64,000 nt of DNA from Symbiodinium natans (GCA_905221605.1 CAJNDS010002201.1:281022-345021), one strand, 5' to 3'. Shown: positions 1 through 12,699, counted from the stretch's first letter. The notes: generated by a model from the sequence alone, not told the origin. A program made the numbers and translations.

Positions 1-96
1 GCAGCTTTAGTGGGTCGGTTACGCGGAGATTCCCTGCCTACATGGCTGCGCATGAATCGGAAGGATTGAACGACACACAGCGACACAGCCGTGACG

Positions 97-120
97 CACA
101 CACACACACACACATACACA
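97..120. repeat. (AC)n microsatellite
   Basis: Dinucleotide AC run with one AT interruption. Open frames here on both strands consist of low-complexity Thr/His or Cys/Val and are not genes. Confidence 0.9.
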
Positions 121-578
121 CTTTGCCAAAGCTTCCGAAGCCAGCATCTCTTCAACACAGTAAGCAGGCAAGCAAGGTGCCTGAGCCGCAGAGAGCAAAT
201 GCAAGTCCTCGGTCGATTTGCTTGTGCAAGGGAAAGCCTGCTCCGCCTCACGGAAATCCTCCATTTGCATTAGTGCTTTTTGGTGCTGCAACGCGCACAC
301 CCTCAGGGCCCTGCTGCCGGAATCTCCTTCCTCATCGAAGACAGCAACACAAGCCATCTGTTCTATGGAGTTGCATAGCTTGTCGTGAAGTGTCTGACAC
401 GTGTCCTGTGCCACATAAGGCCCACGCAGAGGTGACATTGCGCACAAGGCCGCCATCTTGACGATGTCCTATGGAACGGCAGCTGCAGCCAATTGGTGAA
501 CATTCCAATTATTTGTATATGTGAGAACGCACCTCGCCCCACAGTGTGTTCCGTGTGCGTGTGCGTGCGCCGCTCTGT

Positions 579-751
579 CTCTGTGTGTGTGTGTGTGTGT
601 ATGTTTGGTGTGTGTTTGGTGTGTGTTTGGTGTGTGTTTGGTGTGTGTTTGGTGTGTGTTTGGTGTGTGTTTGGTGTGTGTGTGTGTGTGTGTTTGGTGT
701 GTGTGTGTGTGTGTTTGGTGTGTGTTTGGTGTGTGTGTGTGTGTGTGTGTT
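579..751. repeat. TG-rich minisatellite, unit TTTGGTGTGTG
   Basis: About 170 bases of (TG)n interspersed with many copies of the unit TTTGGTGTG(TG). Copies differ mainly in the length of the TG part, which suggests slippage within a higher-order unit. The long open frames across it (Val-Cys-Val on plus, Thr-His on minus) are by-products of the repeat. Confidence 0.95.
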
Positions 752-1078
752 TTTTCGGTTTTTCGCGAGGCATTCGTTGAGGTGCAGGTGAGAGTGTTTT
801 TGATGGTTTTCCGTACTGCGTTTGTCGATTTGCAGGGGGAATCGCCTGAGGCTCATTGGCAAGATTCAGGCCAACGAAGAAAGACACTTTCCATAGACTT
901 GAGTGTGATATGGGAAGAGGACGCTCTTCCTACGTACCTGCAATTTTTCCTTCGAACGTGCAACAGTTTGAGATTCTGTAATTAAGACTAACGTAGATCT
1001 GCCAAGTTCGGAAGTGACAGCAGAAGTGAGAATGTGCTCATTGGATTTCTCAAAGACAGCCCCATCGAGGGAAATGCC

Positions 1079-1228
1079 ATGTGTGTGTGTGTGTGTGTGT
1101 GCTCTCCGTGTGTTCTCTGTGTGTTCTCCGCATTTTCTCCGTGTGCGAGTACGCGTGCACCGGTGTGCACGTCTGCGTGTGTGCGCATCTGTGTGTTCGT
1201 GCGTGCGTGCGTGCGTGCGGGTGTGTAA
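1079..1228. repeat. GT/GTGC low-complexity tract
   Basis: Starts as a clean (GT)n run and degrades into GTGC and GTGT mixtures, ending in several GTGC copies near 1200. Outside the repeats, bases 1-2300 hold nothing I recognise as a gene. A short stretch near 1600-2050 is open on plus but has no recognisable domain. Confidence 0.85.
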
Positions 1229-2539
1229 GTGCGTGAAATCGCTGTGCAAAACACACAAGCTTCGGCATGTCATTCGCTTAGCAAAGAGAACAAAGGGGAA
1301 GGTCTAGAAAACGCGGGGTTCGTTGGCCAACGAAGCCACTCCTACCGCAACATTCGAATGTGCTCCTGATTCGTTCAGTGCCCGGAAGCACTCGTTTCTT
1401 TAGGCCTTTCCTTGTGTCCGGCGCGGGGACCCTACCTCCTTTGGACCTTCAAATTGTTTTCTGTGTGCCATTCCTGGTGTCTGGCACTCGCACACACCTC
1501 GGAGCTCGGTGGTTTGCGTGCGTGCGAAGGTCAAGAATCACGCTACAGGCGTCGCAAGAACCCTCTATCGCATGTATTCTCATATACCAATACAAGGACT
1601 CTACATGCACGAGGTGCTGAACAAGATGATGATCTACCACCGCGACTACCACAACCAGCACCAGGAATGGGTGTGCGCATGCTGCGTGCTGTGTATGATT
1701 ACGCCGTTGTGCAAGCGACGCAAACTCATCTCATTTCCACAGAAAGGGGTCGAGGGAGAAGGCCTGGGGGCCAACAAGGACACCCCGACTCCTACCCCAG
1801 CAGCACTAACTCAAAAAATCAGGCCCACCATCATCGTCATCAGTATCCTCATCAACGACGAGGACAAGCCGTGTGCAAAGCACTTGCAGTGCAGTTGCGA
1901 TTCTCAGCATGCATTCAAGTTCACACTTAACAAATGCCCATTTGCCACCTCATTCATTCATCGCCGACTTCCCAGTATGCTCCCTTTCTGTTTCAATAAT
2001 AAGTGCACTCACAAGGTCACTGACGAGTCCATCTCGACCACAGGTGTGGCCTAAAACGATGTCCCCACTTAATTTCACCACCGATCGCACGGGGCGGCTG
2101 AGAGTTTACAGTACCAATGTCCTCTGGAAGGCCAACGCCACGTGGGATCAAGAGCTGCTTCCGGGACTGGGTCGGACGAAGCAGCTCTACGCAGACCATC
2201 AGACAACCCCCTTATCCTGAATATCAGCTGTCCAGATACCTATCACAGAGTCGAACTTCTGTCACATGGTACGGTCTGGCGAGGTGCCGGATTTAGCGGC
2301 GAGAGTTCATTCTACCTGTTGACGTGCCAAGGTCTGGTCGGGCTTCAGCGCTTGGAGCGTCACTAGCTGGCCTTCAACATGCGCAAGCAGGCACACTGTG
2401 AGCACAGAGGAGGAGATGTCAACAAGTCGGAAGCATGCACACGGAAATGCAATGCGCTGAGTCAGATGACACGACACAATGGCTGGCTTAACACAAGGTG
2501 ACATATTCTTGGCATCCGACTCTTGCCATCCGCGTTCAC

Positions 2540-3675
2540 CTTCAACAGGGATTACAACTCAACCGACGCATCTGCATATGCTTGCTCAACATCTTGAGCA
2601 AGCGGTAGATGTCTGAAATGCCGAAGTCAACGTAATGAATCAACAACCTGGTAAACCCATCGAGCCGTGCTAACGGATCACAACTTTCACGAACAGGCCA
2701 GAAAGTCTTGGGCGGTCATTTCAGGGACCTTTTACCAACTATTGAAGTTGCCATGAACAATCGGGGCTTGCTATGATCGGGATCCTCACATAGATCAGCC
2801 ATCTTGAAGCCTGCTGGGACCCAAGATGGAACATAATCCCCCTGTACTAGCCAGGTCACCAAGCTCTGCCCTCCATAGGGCGCTGTGAGCTCTGGCTGGA
2901 AGGCCGCAAAGATCTCGCAAGCAGCCGCTCCGTCGTTTGCATTGTGCCACTTGATAGAACTAGGCATGTCAGTCTTGCACAGCTCACAGCAGTAAGCATT
3001 ACACAGAAAAATGCTCGAACTCTGCCTCCAACACGTTGGAGATCTGTTTGCTGAAGCTCATCTGATCTCTGGGAGATAGGAATTCGAGAAGCATCTCAGC
3101 CTTTCTCTGCTCAGGCTCCCTTTTTGTCAAAAGCATCATGTATCCTGGTTAAAATCGGTGTCCCCGCAAGCTGTCCATAGAGATCATCTCAGAGCAGGGC
3201 CACTTCAGTTAGTTCGTACTGAGCATACGCCTCTTCCTGCAAGTGCTTGTTTGAACGTTGCATGCAAGAACGCTGGCTCGTGCTCATGGGAGGGAAAGGT
3301 CTTGGATTCCGATTGGCGGCATCCCATGTAGACCGCGTAGAGTTGGTACAGTGCCAATCCCTCAGTACTGTACGTGCCATTTCGACACAGTAGCTTCGAA
3401 GGCTTTGCAGCCTTTGTGTGTTCTCAACCAATGGACCAGAGCCGTGCGCTCCTGATCTCGGTAGTTTGGTCCTCGCCGCTTGGTGTTGTCAAAAAGGGTC
3501 TGAACCTGCCCCAGCTGATTTGACGACAGTCCCTTTCAAAGTGTTTGACGCAGCTGGTGCATGCGAATCCTGAGCCGCTGGCAGTGCCAACGCCATCGTG
3601 ATCACCAGCGACTGCATAGGTGTAACTCCTGAAAACTCTAAGAGCTGCGCCGGGTTCTGCGCCAGGCATTGCCAC
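2540..3675 (-). CDS. unidentified multi-exon gene (coding-like segments)
   Basis: Several minus-strand segments have protein-like composition. The best are about 3431-3290, 3139-2999 (starts MLLTKREPEQRKAEMLLEF, charged and helical, ends in a stop), 2967-2716 (ATG start, 83 codons, Trp-rich, contains GGQSLVTWLVQGDYVPSW) and about 2660-2560 (contains HYVDFGISDIYRLLKML). They lie in different frames with stops between, as expected of exons separated by short introns. I recognise no family. The strand matches every identified gene here. Order and joins are inferred, and it could be two genes. Confidence 0.45.
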
Positions 3676-5030
3676 CCAGGTCTACATTGACGAACCCAAA
3701 TGGCACATTACCGCTGCTAAAAGCTATGTATCGCAGCCGTCTGATCAATCCGAGCCACTTAGGGAACGGCAAGACTTACCTTGGGCCCAGACTTCATGCC
3801 ACCGAAAGCGCTTTCAGGTAGCTTGGCGCCCGTTGTGCCGGCGCGTGCAGACGGGGCGGAGGTTTCCTGCTCTTGTCTTCAGGCCAAGGCGTGTCAAGAT
3901 GCCAATGCAAATCAGAAGGATTGGCTGCACCCTTGGGAAACTAAGTGGCGCTAGACAAGGAGCTCAGAATGCAATGATGGAACTCATGCCATGATCCATG
4001 ACTGTCTCAGCAGGCCTCAGACACCCCGACGCAATAAACATTCGATGCGTCCTGGCCATGGTTCATCGAGAACAGCCGCAGAGGTCAGTATCAAACTCGT
4101 GGTCTGGACTCGGTCCCCCAAAAGAAAGGCCCTGTCAGTGCACTTTCAAACAGCAGAAGGAAGGACCTTGAAGAATTAGAGTACTTGACGCCGCACAAGC
4201 AATGTCTACCATGGGGCGGAATAAAAGTCGGAAAATCATGTCGCTGGTTGATGAGTGGTCGATCTGATGGAACCCAGGCGACTTAAAAAGAACTGAGCCA
4301 CGACCTAGAAGCTACACACGGGGGCAGGGGGAGGGGAGCGCCCCGCCGGACCAAGTGCCCTGGAGTCTTACCTGGCTTGAGAGATGGGCCGGGAGCTGGG
4401 CTCTGGCAAGAACACTCTCCGGCCTCCTGCGTCCCAATCTCAACAGCGCGGCTGATGCTTGGCGCATAGATGCAGTGCCCTGGTGAGGTTGGCAAGGATC
4501 CAGACCGCCAGCGAAGGAAAGTCACGTGGAGTCATGTGCCGCCTGGCCTAGGGACTGATTGGTGCGAAGCTGAAGGGAGCCATCCCTGGGAAAGCAGAGC
4601 AGGGCAGAAGAGTTGCCTGAAAACCTTGCATCCGCAACAAGCCAGTAAGAGGGCAAGCACGCAACCATGTGCCATTCGCTCGGGGCCTTTAAAACTCAAG
4701 CATGCCAGCTTAAATGGATCCATCAGTACTCTTTTGAGTCCAGCTGATAGTAAAGTTTCACAGACGATGTGAAACATCCGCGCGTTGTTCCTTCAAAACC
4801 CTGCAAGTCCCTCTAAAATCCTTTCCCTGGACGAAAACCGCCTGTAGGTTCTGGAGGATTCCGAATTCTGGCCGGGACATACACATACTAAATAGCGTTT
4901 GCATTCTGTTGCCTTGAGCTGCGCGGCACCCCGCCTGGGGGTAGCAAGAATGGTTTTCTCCCACCACTCCCGAAATCCGTCGGCCGGCTCCTGCGACTGG
5001 AAACGGTGCAGGTGCCAACTCTCCACAACA
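3676..5030. other. no recognised gene
   Basis: Mixed-composition sequence with a few open frames (for example minus 4777-4532 and 5018-4758), none with a recognisable domain. It may contain introns or small exons of neighbouring genes. Confidence 0.4.
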
Positions 5031-5039
5031 AGAGAAAGA

Positions 5040-5770
5040 GTCATAACCATAACAATAATGATGAGAAGAACATAATACTAATAGTACTAATAGTTCTAAT
5101 AGTACTTTTAATAAGTACTAATAATACGAATCATACTACTACTAAAAATAATACAAATAATACAAACAATACTAATCATACTAATAATACTAATAATACT
5201 AATTAATACTAATAATACGAATAATACGAATAATACGAATCAATGCGAATAATACGAATTAATACGAATAATACGAATATACGAATAATACGAATACGAA
5301 GATACGAATTACTCATAATACTCATAATACTCATAATACTCATACTTACTCATACTACTCATACTACTCATACTACTCATAATACTCATAATACTCATAC
5401 TACTCATACTTCATACTACTCATACTACTCATACTCATAATCCTCATAATACTAATAATACTAATAATACTAATAATACTAATAATACTAATAATACTAA
5501 TAATACTATAATACTAATAATGCTAATAATTACTAATAATGCTAATCATACTAATAATACTAATAATACTAATAATACTAATAATCCTAATAATACTAAT
5601 AATACTAATAATACTAATAATACTAATAATACTAATAATACTAATAATACTAATAATACTAATAATAGTAATAATACTAATAATACTAGTAATACTAATA
5701 ATACTAATCATACTAATCATACTAATCATACTAATAATACTAATAATACTAATAATACTAATACCACCAA
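5040..5770. repeat. ACTAATAAT-type satellite array with ATACGA and ATACTC subtypes
   Basis: About 730 bases built from related 6- and 9-base units. It opens with ATAGTACTA, passes through ATACTAATA, then ATACGAATA (about 5200-5310), then ATACTCAT (about 5310-5450), and ends in a near-perfect (ACTAATAAT)n run (about 5450-5770). The changes come in blocks, so variants spread locally. Frames through it encode Asn-Thr-Asn or Ile-Leu-Ile runs and are not genes. It lies directly downstream of coding-like sequence at 5790-5885. Confidence 0.95.
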
Positions 5771-5789
5771 GAACAATAGAAACAATAAA

Positions 5790-8540
5790 AGATTTGTGAG
5801 GACTCCGGCGAAGCTCCTCGGTCTTCACTTCCAGCTTCTCAGTCTTCCCGTCTCTCAAAAGGATCTGAAGCCTTGCCAAAGCGGGCGACCCCTCGCAATG
5901 GGGACTGCCTTACTGTTGGTGAGTAGGCAATGAGGGAATGATCCCTTATATATAGGGGGATATAGGGTACCTCATTCCCTCATTCCCTACAAACCAACAC
6001 CAAGCTGCGAGACCACGCCTGGTGTCAGCAGGATCTCTCCCTATGCTGAAGGTTTTCTGTGCCTGCGCTCCCGATCGAAAGATCCAGGGTGCGCATGCAA
6101 GAGCGTGGCACCATGACGTCAGGTCCTCGTCTAAGGCAGTCTTCACCATCTCCGCAGTGTCGCCCACGGATGTGTCAAACCTAATCCGATGACGACATTG
6201 CCATGCCATAACTCAGAGGCGGGCTTTTCTTGTAGTTGGAGGGCCCATTCCTAACCGAGAGCCCAGCTCCACCAAGGACGCCTTGGCTTCAAGAGTTCGG
6301 TGCAGCTTCATGCAACTCCGCAAAAGCTCGCTGTTCTTCATCTCACAAGGTGCTGGGCAGAAGTACACAGTTCGCCATTGTTGGCCTCAGAGTGGCTGAC
6401 ACTGTGGACATTTTAAGCAACTCAAGCAGGCGGTATGTGAGCAGAGAGCCATTGCCGCCCAGCACGTTCCCTGTGCAACGGCCGGATGAGACCTGGAGTT
6501 TCTCCAACTCTCCGTGTCTTGTTCAGCTTGGGCAGAAGATTCCTTCGGGGGAATTTCTGAGCTCGTCGCACTGAAACACCATCCAGTCGGACCTTGTTCA
6601 GGCCACTGACCTGGTGGAACACCAAAGTCTCAAGAAGCAGAACCTGCGCATCTAAACACGCCCGTCCTCGCCGGCGTGCTCCATTCGTAAGTTCCCCAGC
6701 TCAAGGGCCTGATGACCAACAGGCCCTACACAGCTCCAAAGTCCATGGCCGCTCCACCATCCAAGGCCTTCTTAACGAGGCTCTTGAACATGGCCGAGGA
6801 ACCTGGTGTGGCAAGGAGCATTCTGAGCACTTCCACCACTGTTCCTCTCTCTACTTCAACACTACTGGAGCACAAAGGCCTGTGAACTGTAACCTGTCCA
6901 CGCGCGCCAAAGCCTCGTGCAGAACCTTGCGGTTCAAGCCAGGCGAGAACCACTACTTTCCATGCCACGACCCGAAAGGTGAAGAGATCCTTTTGCCATT
7001 TGCAAAAAATGGGTTTGTGTGGTGTAGGCATCATCTACCTCGTGTCACGTGCGCTTGTATGCGCATCACTAGATCTGGGGCAGGTGCTTCTGGGTCAGCA
7101 TCAGGAGTGATGCCGGGCAGAACCTTTTGTGAAGCCAACATGTTCAACATGGAAAGCCACCATCTGAAACCTGTCTCAATCTCACGAGCAGCCGCAAGCA
7201 CAGCTTGGGGGGGCCACCTCCAACAGGCCATCTGGCAAACCACAGCTGGCCAAGTCGAGCCTGGTTTTAGGAAAAGGAAAGAGACCGGTCACACTCATCC
7301 CTTGATGCAACGGGCTTGCGGATCTTGCGCGGGCTGCAGCCCGACATTCCGTCTATCTCCACAGTTCCCGCTGATGTTTGTGTTGTGTCAACGATCAAGT
7401 TGGGACCCAAGCTGTATTTCCCGGAAATGGGGAAAGAATCGAGGCTGCACGATGAGGAGAACGCGGAAGCCCTGTGCCGGTCACTAACGAGCGGCAATCT
7501 CGTCCCACTTGGGCATGGTGAATGAAAGCACAAGCATCTCCAGAGTCCTGTCTGCTCAAATTTATATCCATGTCTTCTCCCCGTCCCCTCGTGGGCCTTG
7601 AGAAGCATGTGAAACGCGTCCTGTCAGGCATCAGGCAAGAGGTTTATCGAAGCTGAAACCTCATCCTTTAGAGAGACCTGCATCCGGGTCCTTCAAGCCC
7701 AGGAGAGCGAAGTTGGAGGGGGGCATTACTAAGCAGTCTCGACCTCCAGCAGACCGGTGCGCCGCAGAGCTGCGAAGAAGTTAACTGAATACACCACTTG
7801 GTAACTTGGTAGGGATGCAAGAGGGACAGAGCCATGAGCAGCTGCGCTCATGATCGCCTTCACCGTCGCGGCTGATTTCGAACTGGAAGTCGGTCTTGTG
7901 CGCCTGAAGGTTGCCCTCATGACTCATGAGGTTGCCATCAGTTTGCTATGCCCACACTGCAGGCTTTGCACAAGCCATGGTAAACATGGCAAGGTTCACC
8001 CAAATGGACGGTAGATGATCCAGCAGTGCGTCCGGCAAGGTACATATGCACACCTAGACTTTGCTGACAGCCATTGGATGCACAACCTTGCGCGGGCCTG
8101 CAGTGTAGCCTGATAGGCCTGCCAATCAGACAGTGTCAGCACAGGAACTTCCCCAGCAGGCTCTGCGCCGGCGCCTTGAGAGAGAGCCGCATGAGGGCGG
8201 CGACTTCGCCAAATTCGCCCTCACTGTCGCCTATCGCCTGCAATGCGATAGCTCAGGCGAAGGCTGGACTATCATGTAGTACCAGTCTACGCATGTCAAA
8301 GCACACGTGTGTGGCGCCTTTGGGCCCCATGCAGTTAACAGCGCCACATGGTCACTGGCTTTGCCAATGAACTTCTCCTTCAAATACCTGGCAGGCAGGA
8401 TGGTAGCTCGACTGGCCTCTTCAAGGTCATCAAAATGTCTCGGCCCCCCAAATGCCAAGAAGGATTTTTCGCAGGTCATAAAACAGATCTCTGCAGTGCA
8501 GCAGTCGATTGCAGTGTACCGCGTGCTTGTCCAGCGCAAG
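5790..8540 (-). CDS. unidentified multi-exon gene (about ten coding-like segments)
   Basis: A run of minus-strand segments reads as protein in changing frames. Examples: about 8490-8330 (DDLEEASRATILPARYLKEK), 8237-8140 (just after CATTGCAG; GEFGEVAALMRLSLKAPAQS), about 8046-7970 (LPDALLDHLPSIWVNLAMFT), about 7918-7845 (NLQAHKTDFQFEISRDGEG), 7240-7030, about 6860-6726 (RMLLATPGSSAMFKSLVKKA), 6345-6230 (MKNSELLRSCMKLHRTLEAK), 6195-6070 and 5885-5790 (LQILLRDGKTEKLEVKTEEL). Composition is helical and charged, with no motif I can name. The plus-strand frame at 6594-7487 is the longest in the region, but it has no domain and looks like the shadow. The segments may belong to more than one gene. 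Confidence 0.5.
5915..5998. mobile_element. short inverted-repeat element (hairpin)
   Basis: The left arm around GTAGGCAATGAGGGAATGA is mirrored by TCATTCCCTCATTCCCTAC on the right. The arms extend with mismatches into GTTGGT and ACCAAC, and an AT/G-rich loop of about 25 bases separates them. It lies between two coding-like segments, so probably in an intron. No clear target duplication. Could be a small MITE or simply a hairpin. Confidence 0.6.
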
Positions 8541-10210
8541 CATCGCGCTGGTTGCTGTCAGGAAGCCCGAAGAACTGACCCTGACTGTTGCAGTGCTGTC
8601 CTTTTCGATATGCCCACGGGAATGCAGCTACTGCCGGCACACTCTAGGAGGCCTTCTTAATTGGACGTTTCCTTCCCCATCAGCAAAGGGCAGCACTGCT
8701 AAGACATGAGTGACATAATGACGAAATCATCCTTGTCTGCGGTCAGCAGCACATGCCCTCACGCTCGCGCCGCCCAGATGCAGGACTCATGAAGTCCTGG
8801 ACGCAGTGGATAAGGCATCCGGAAAGCTAATTGACTCTGACAAGGTCCAACCCATAGACGCAGGACGCGGAACTGGACAACCAGACTTCACTTGGCAGAG
8901 CTACTGGATGCTCATGAGACAGTCCGACACTTGTGACACAGCTGCGCCGTAATCACCACCTTGGAAGATGGGACCTGCAGTGGCCGGAGGGCGGTCGTAA
9001 CTTGCTTTCCCAGCCAGGACATGCAAGGAGCACATGCAAGAGCTTTTGCGCTCGGATGTTGGCAACACAGCACAACCTCCCTAAGCCGGATGCTCGTGAT
9101 TACCGTAGACAAGCTGATCCAAGCATGCTTGGACACTCACGCCTCTCTTGCTCCTATATAATTAGATGCTAAGTTTCTAACAGACTAGGACTGAAAAGAC
9201 GACAAAAAACTCTGGGGATTTTCTGTACTGCGCGTCGCGAATGGCAGGCAGCAGGCCTGCTTTCTGAAAAGGTTGCTCCCAGAAAACTGCACAGAACGTC
9301 AGAGCCCTCTGTTTAAGGCAGAAGAAGGCCTCCTTGTGTCCATGTTCTACGCTGGGGCCCGTAGTCCCTAACGGCTGTTTTGATTTTTTGGAATGCCTAC
9401 ATTTTGGCCTGAGCCCGAACCAGCAGGTCCCGACCACTTTGTTGCTTCAAGAACTGCGGGCTGAGGATCCAGCCTCCCTCCGAGGTGAAGAGCCGTTCTG
9501 CGGCCTTGTCCTGACGACTTGCTTCTTGGGTCTCTGAGCTTTCATGGTCGAAGGGGGGTTGTAGGGGCCGCAACGTTGGGCAGGGAATGGGCATACAGTT
9601 TGTGCGCAGAGCCACAGGCTCGAAGCCCTGAACCTAGCAGAAGGTGAACGGGACAGTGTCGCCGAAGCGGGAAGAAGCTGGGGGCGAGTGCAGTGTATCG
9701 TACTGCGCATCCATGGCGGACATGCTGGGGACACAGGATACCACACTTGAGAGCAAGGCGAACGAAAGCCAGGGCCCGATCTAGATTATGTTGAGAGACA
9801 CAAGCTGCAGGCATTTGTATGGGGGGAGCACACTACGGGCCTGCCCCCCCCCCCCCCCCCCCCCGACCGATCAGAGACACCACGCGCAGTGATGGCCCCT
9901 GGTTGCTCAGGCAACAGGGCCCCCCCCATCCCTGACGCGCGCAAGCTCCGAGGAGCTGAAGGTAGGAGGCCAGATTTTGCAGTTGTCTTCTTCGCACTAT
10001 GCATGCTCCCTGAGGCCATGGCTAGAACGCTGTCCGATATTGGCACTTTCTCGAGCGGGTCGTACTTGGCAGCATACTTCCCCTCAGTGTCACTGTTCTC
10101 ATGCCGTTCATCGCTAGCCCCACCGTGCTGATGGCATGTGCATGTAGTGTGCAGTGTGCCTGCTGGGGGATGTGTCCACGCGTGCGAGAAGCAGAGCGGA
10201 AGTCTTCTTG
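8541..10210. other. no recognised gene; poly-C tract
   Basis: Unique sequence without a recognisable domain. A run of about 21 C lies at 9844-9864. Minus frames such as 9136-8912 and 9814-9542 are open, but I cannot support them as genes. Confidence 0.4.
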
Positions 10211-10218
10211 ACAGGTGG

Positions 10219-10560
10219 TTAACGAGCTACGCCCTTCTTCCAAGCCGCGAAAGGGTCGAAGGCGTAGGCCTTCTTCCCGTGGTCTTCCGCGTAGTCGTTG
10301 TAGAGATGCCAGGCCTGAAGCGCCGCAAAGCTTGCCAAGGAAGGCCATAAAGATGAACCAGGCTCTACGTACCACTGCGCTCGTGTCACAACTCTGAAAG
10401 TAGCGAGTCCAAGGTTCGAAGGCTGCAGCCAGAAAGTACACCACGGGAACCTGTGTGGCGGAGGTCCGAGCATACTCAAGCTCCGCTGTGCATGACTTTG
10501 CCCTTTCTTGCTTGCAGCACATAGGTTGCTTGAGAGCATGGCGCTTATCAGCAGCACCAG
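10219..10560 (-). CDS. possible small spliced secreted or membrane protein, unknown
   Basis: Three pieces in different frames suggest a short spliced gene. A hydrophobic leader-like stretch (LVLLISAMLSSNLCAASKK) lies near 10565-10500. The segment after CACACAG at 10450 reads VPVVYFLAAAFEPWTRYFQ. A final segment starts after CTTCAG at 10314, reads AWHLYNDYAEDHGKKAYAFD and ends in a stop at 10219. No ATG is present at the upstream edge of the first frame, so the true start is not found. No family recognised. Confidence 0.35.
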   Translation of the reverse strand: MVLLISAMLSSNLCAASKKGQSHAQRSLSMLGPPPHRFPWCTFWLQPSNLGLATFRVVTRAQWYVEPGSSLWPSLASFAALQAWHLYNDYAEDHGKKAYAFDPFAAWKKGVAR

Positions 10561-11010
10561 GCTCCAAACATCAAACCTTGGCAAGGGGTCTCACCTCTGG
10601 ATGCTAGACAGGGGAGGTGAACATCTTGCCAGGATGTGGCCAGAATCTTACCCGACAATGACAAGAACCTCCTTGGGTAGTCTGAGGTGCGTCCCCTGAA
10701 ACTGCACGCCAGGGAGCGACAATACCCCGGTGATGGCCTAAGTTTCTGCATCACCACAGCACACATGGTATTCGGAGCGCCAAATATCCGAGTGCTGACA
10801 TGTGCTGAAATGCTCGCTGACCTAGACGTGTCAAGTCTTGTCATCTTCCGCCAGTGTTTTGCCGAGGTGCCGGGAGCAAGCTTGAGATGCAGGTCATGAC
10901 CCCTTGGAATAGGCTGGCAGCTCCCCAAAGGCAAATGTAGGTGATGTTCCTGGGCTCGGAGGAGTTGTGGGAGCTGTGTGCCACACCCGGCTCATGAACT
11001 CACCAATCTT

Positions 11011-11205
<195 letters not shown>

Positions 11206-11400
11206 GTCAACACCGATATAAAAAAAAAGGCAAAAAACACATCTGCACGTTTGGAGGTACAAGTGTCATGTCCTGATACCACGCGTAAAGTCCAACCACG
11301 GCGGTCAAGGCCATCCTCGTCCCAGCACAGGGCTTCCTACTGAGTCCTACTGTTCTTTCTGATATGAAATTTCATTATGTATTATATATATACATGCATA

Positions 11401-12181
11401 TCATATGATACTGTATTCTATGTGCAAGAGGAAGCGAAGCAGTTCTGGCATCTCAGGCTCTGACCACAGGGAAGTCAACAAAGCACCGCTCAGAATCAGT
11501 TGCCTTTGTCTGGTGACCGCCCATGCCCCGTCAAAAAGCAGGGATGCGTGCGATCTCTGTTGCGAAATGTTGAGAAGCTTGTGTGGACTGTTCTCAAACA
11601 GGCCACTTTGCTTTGAGAAACGTTGAGAGACTGTCAAATTTTATAAAGGTGAGCGGCGCCACGGCTTGGGCAAGTTGTATCAGAATGATGAAGGCGAACC
11701 AGTGCCGAGAACCCCTGTTCCAAGCATGTTCAACAAATTTGGGTAGATGCAGGGTGCCTTTTTGAGTCAAGCTGTGAGTTGCATCTACATGCAATGGCCA
11801 CGAGTGTCGCATCAGACCTTCATATATCAGTCTCGGCCCTAATGATGGCCCTAGTGACTGACTTCGCTCACATACTCTCCGTCGTTGCCGTCGACTCCAG
11901 CATTCTGTGCCTGGCATGTTCGGTGGCTGGCCCAACCTGTATGGGGATGCAGAAAAGCCAATGCCTCGGACGAGGAACAGCTTGGCCATCACTGTCTGTA
12001 GTTTCATTGTCTTATTTGCCCAGGCACTGGTTGATCTCTCCAGAAATAAGTCCTGTGATCCGTGGCTGATGACGCCAGCAGAACGCGCCGGGTGCAGTTC
12101 ATGACTCATGCACTTGGTCTGACCTGCTCCTAATAATATCCAGCACGCCTGGTGAACTAGCCACTGCCTTTTGTACCGCAA
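11401..12181 (-). CDS. unidentified gene, coding-like segments
   Basis: A minus frame of 195 codons at 12181-11594 opens at TTG, so its 5' edge is probably an exon boundary. It contains KTMKLQTVMAKLFLVRGIGF and ends with a hydrophobic stretch, AFIILIQLAQAVAPLTFIKF. A second frame at 11637-11401 contains TRQRQLILSGALLTSLWSEP. A membrane protein is possible. No domain recognised; the relation of the two frames is inferred. Confidence 0.35.
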
Positions 12182-12699
12182 TGCATTTCATCCCCATTGG
12201 CCTTCAGAGGTTTTCTTTGTAGCCCAGCCAACGACATCGGTCATGGTCTGCTCGACCTGCAGCGCAAGCTGTCGCTGAAGCAGTCGCTGCTAGGCTGCCT
12301 CCCCTCTTCTGGTGAACTCATACTCTCACGAGGATTGGCCTGTCTCAGCCACAGTCGGTACCTTATGGCATGCACTGCGAAATCAGCAACCTCCAGCTAA
12401 AAGCCACCTGGCAAACTCTGCTCCCGGGGGCAAGGCGATACCTGGTGGCGCTAGGAAAGCGCGGCAAGGTGACCCAGAGCCGATGGCTGCATGCGGCACT
12501 GCATGCACATGATCCACATCTGGGAACCATTTAAACGGTGACGGAAGAGCAAAGACTTGCCAGGCAGGACGCTTCCAGGATTTTGCTCAGCTCATCTGCT
12601 TTCGGAACAGCCTCAGCACATGGCCCCAAGGCCAATCGCAGTACGGTCACACAATCATGTTTAGGGTTTCGGGCTCTTAAGGCGTGCTGGCGGCAGTTC

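Noticed and set aside
363-1307. Long open frames on both strands rich in Thr-His or Val-Cys
   Set aside because: They are translations of TG/CA repeats and have no unique protein sequence.
5523-5933. Poly-Asn/Thr and poly-Ile/Leu frames
   Set aside because: Products of the ACTAATAAT array; all frames are open because the repeat lacks stops.
6594-7487. Plus-strand frame of 297 codons, the longest unassigned one on that strand
   Set aside because: No domain, irregular composition, and the minus strand of the same interval carries better coding-like segments in line with the gene block.
10219-10584. A single 121-codon signal-peptide protein
   Set aside because: The frame has no ATG at its edge (TTG), and its middle is less protein-like than the alternative frame between plausible splice sites; listed instead as a possible spliced gene.
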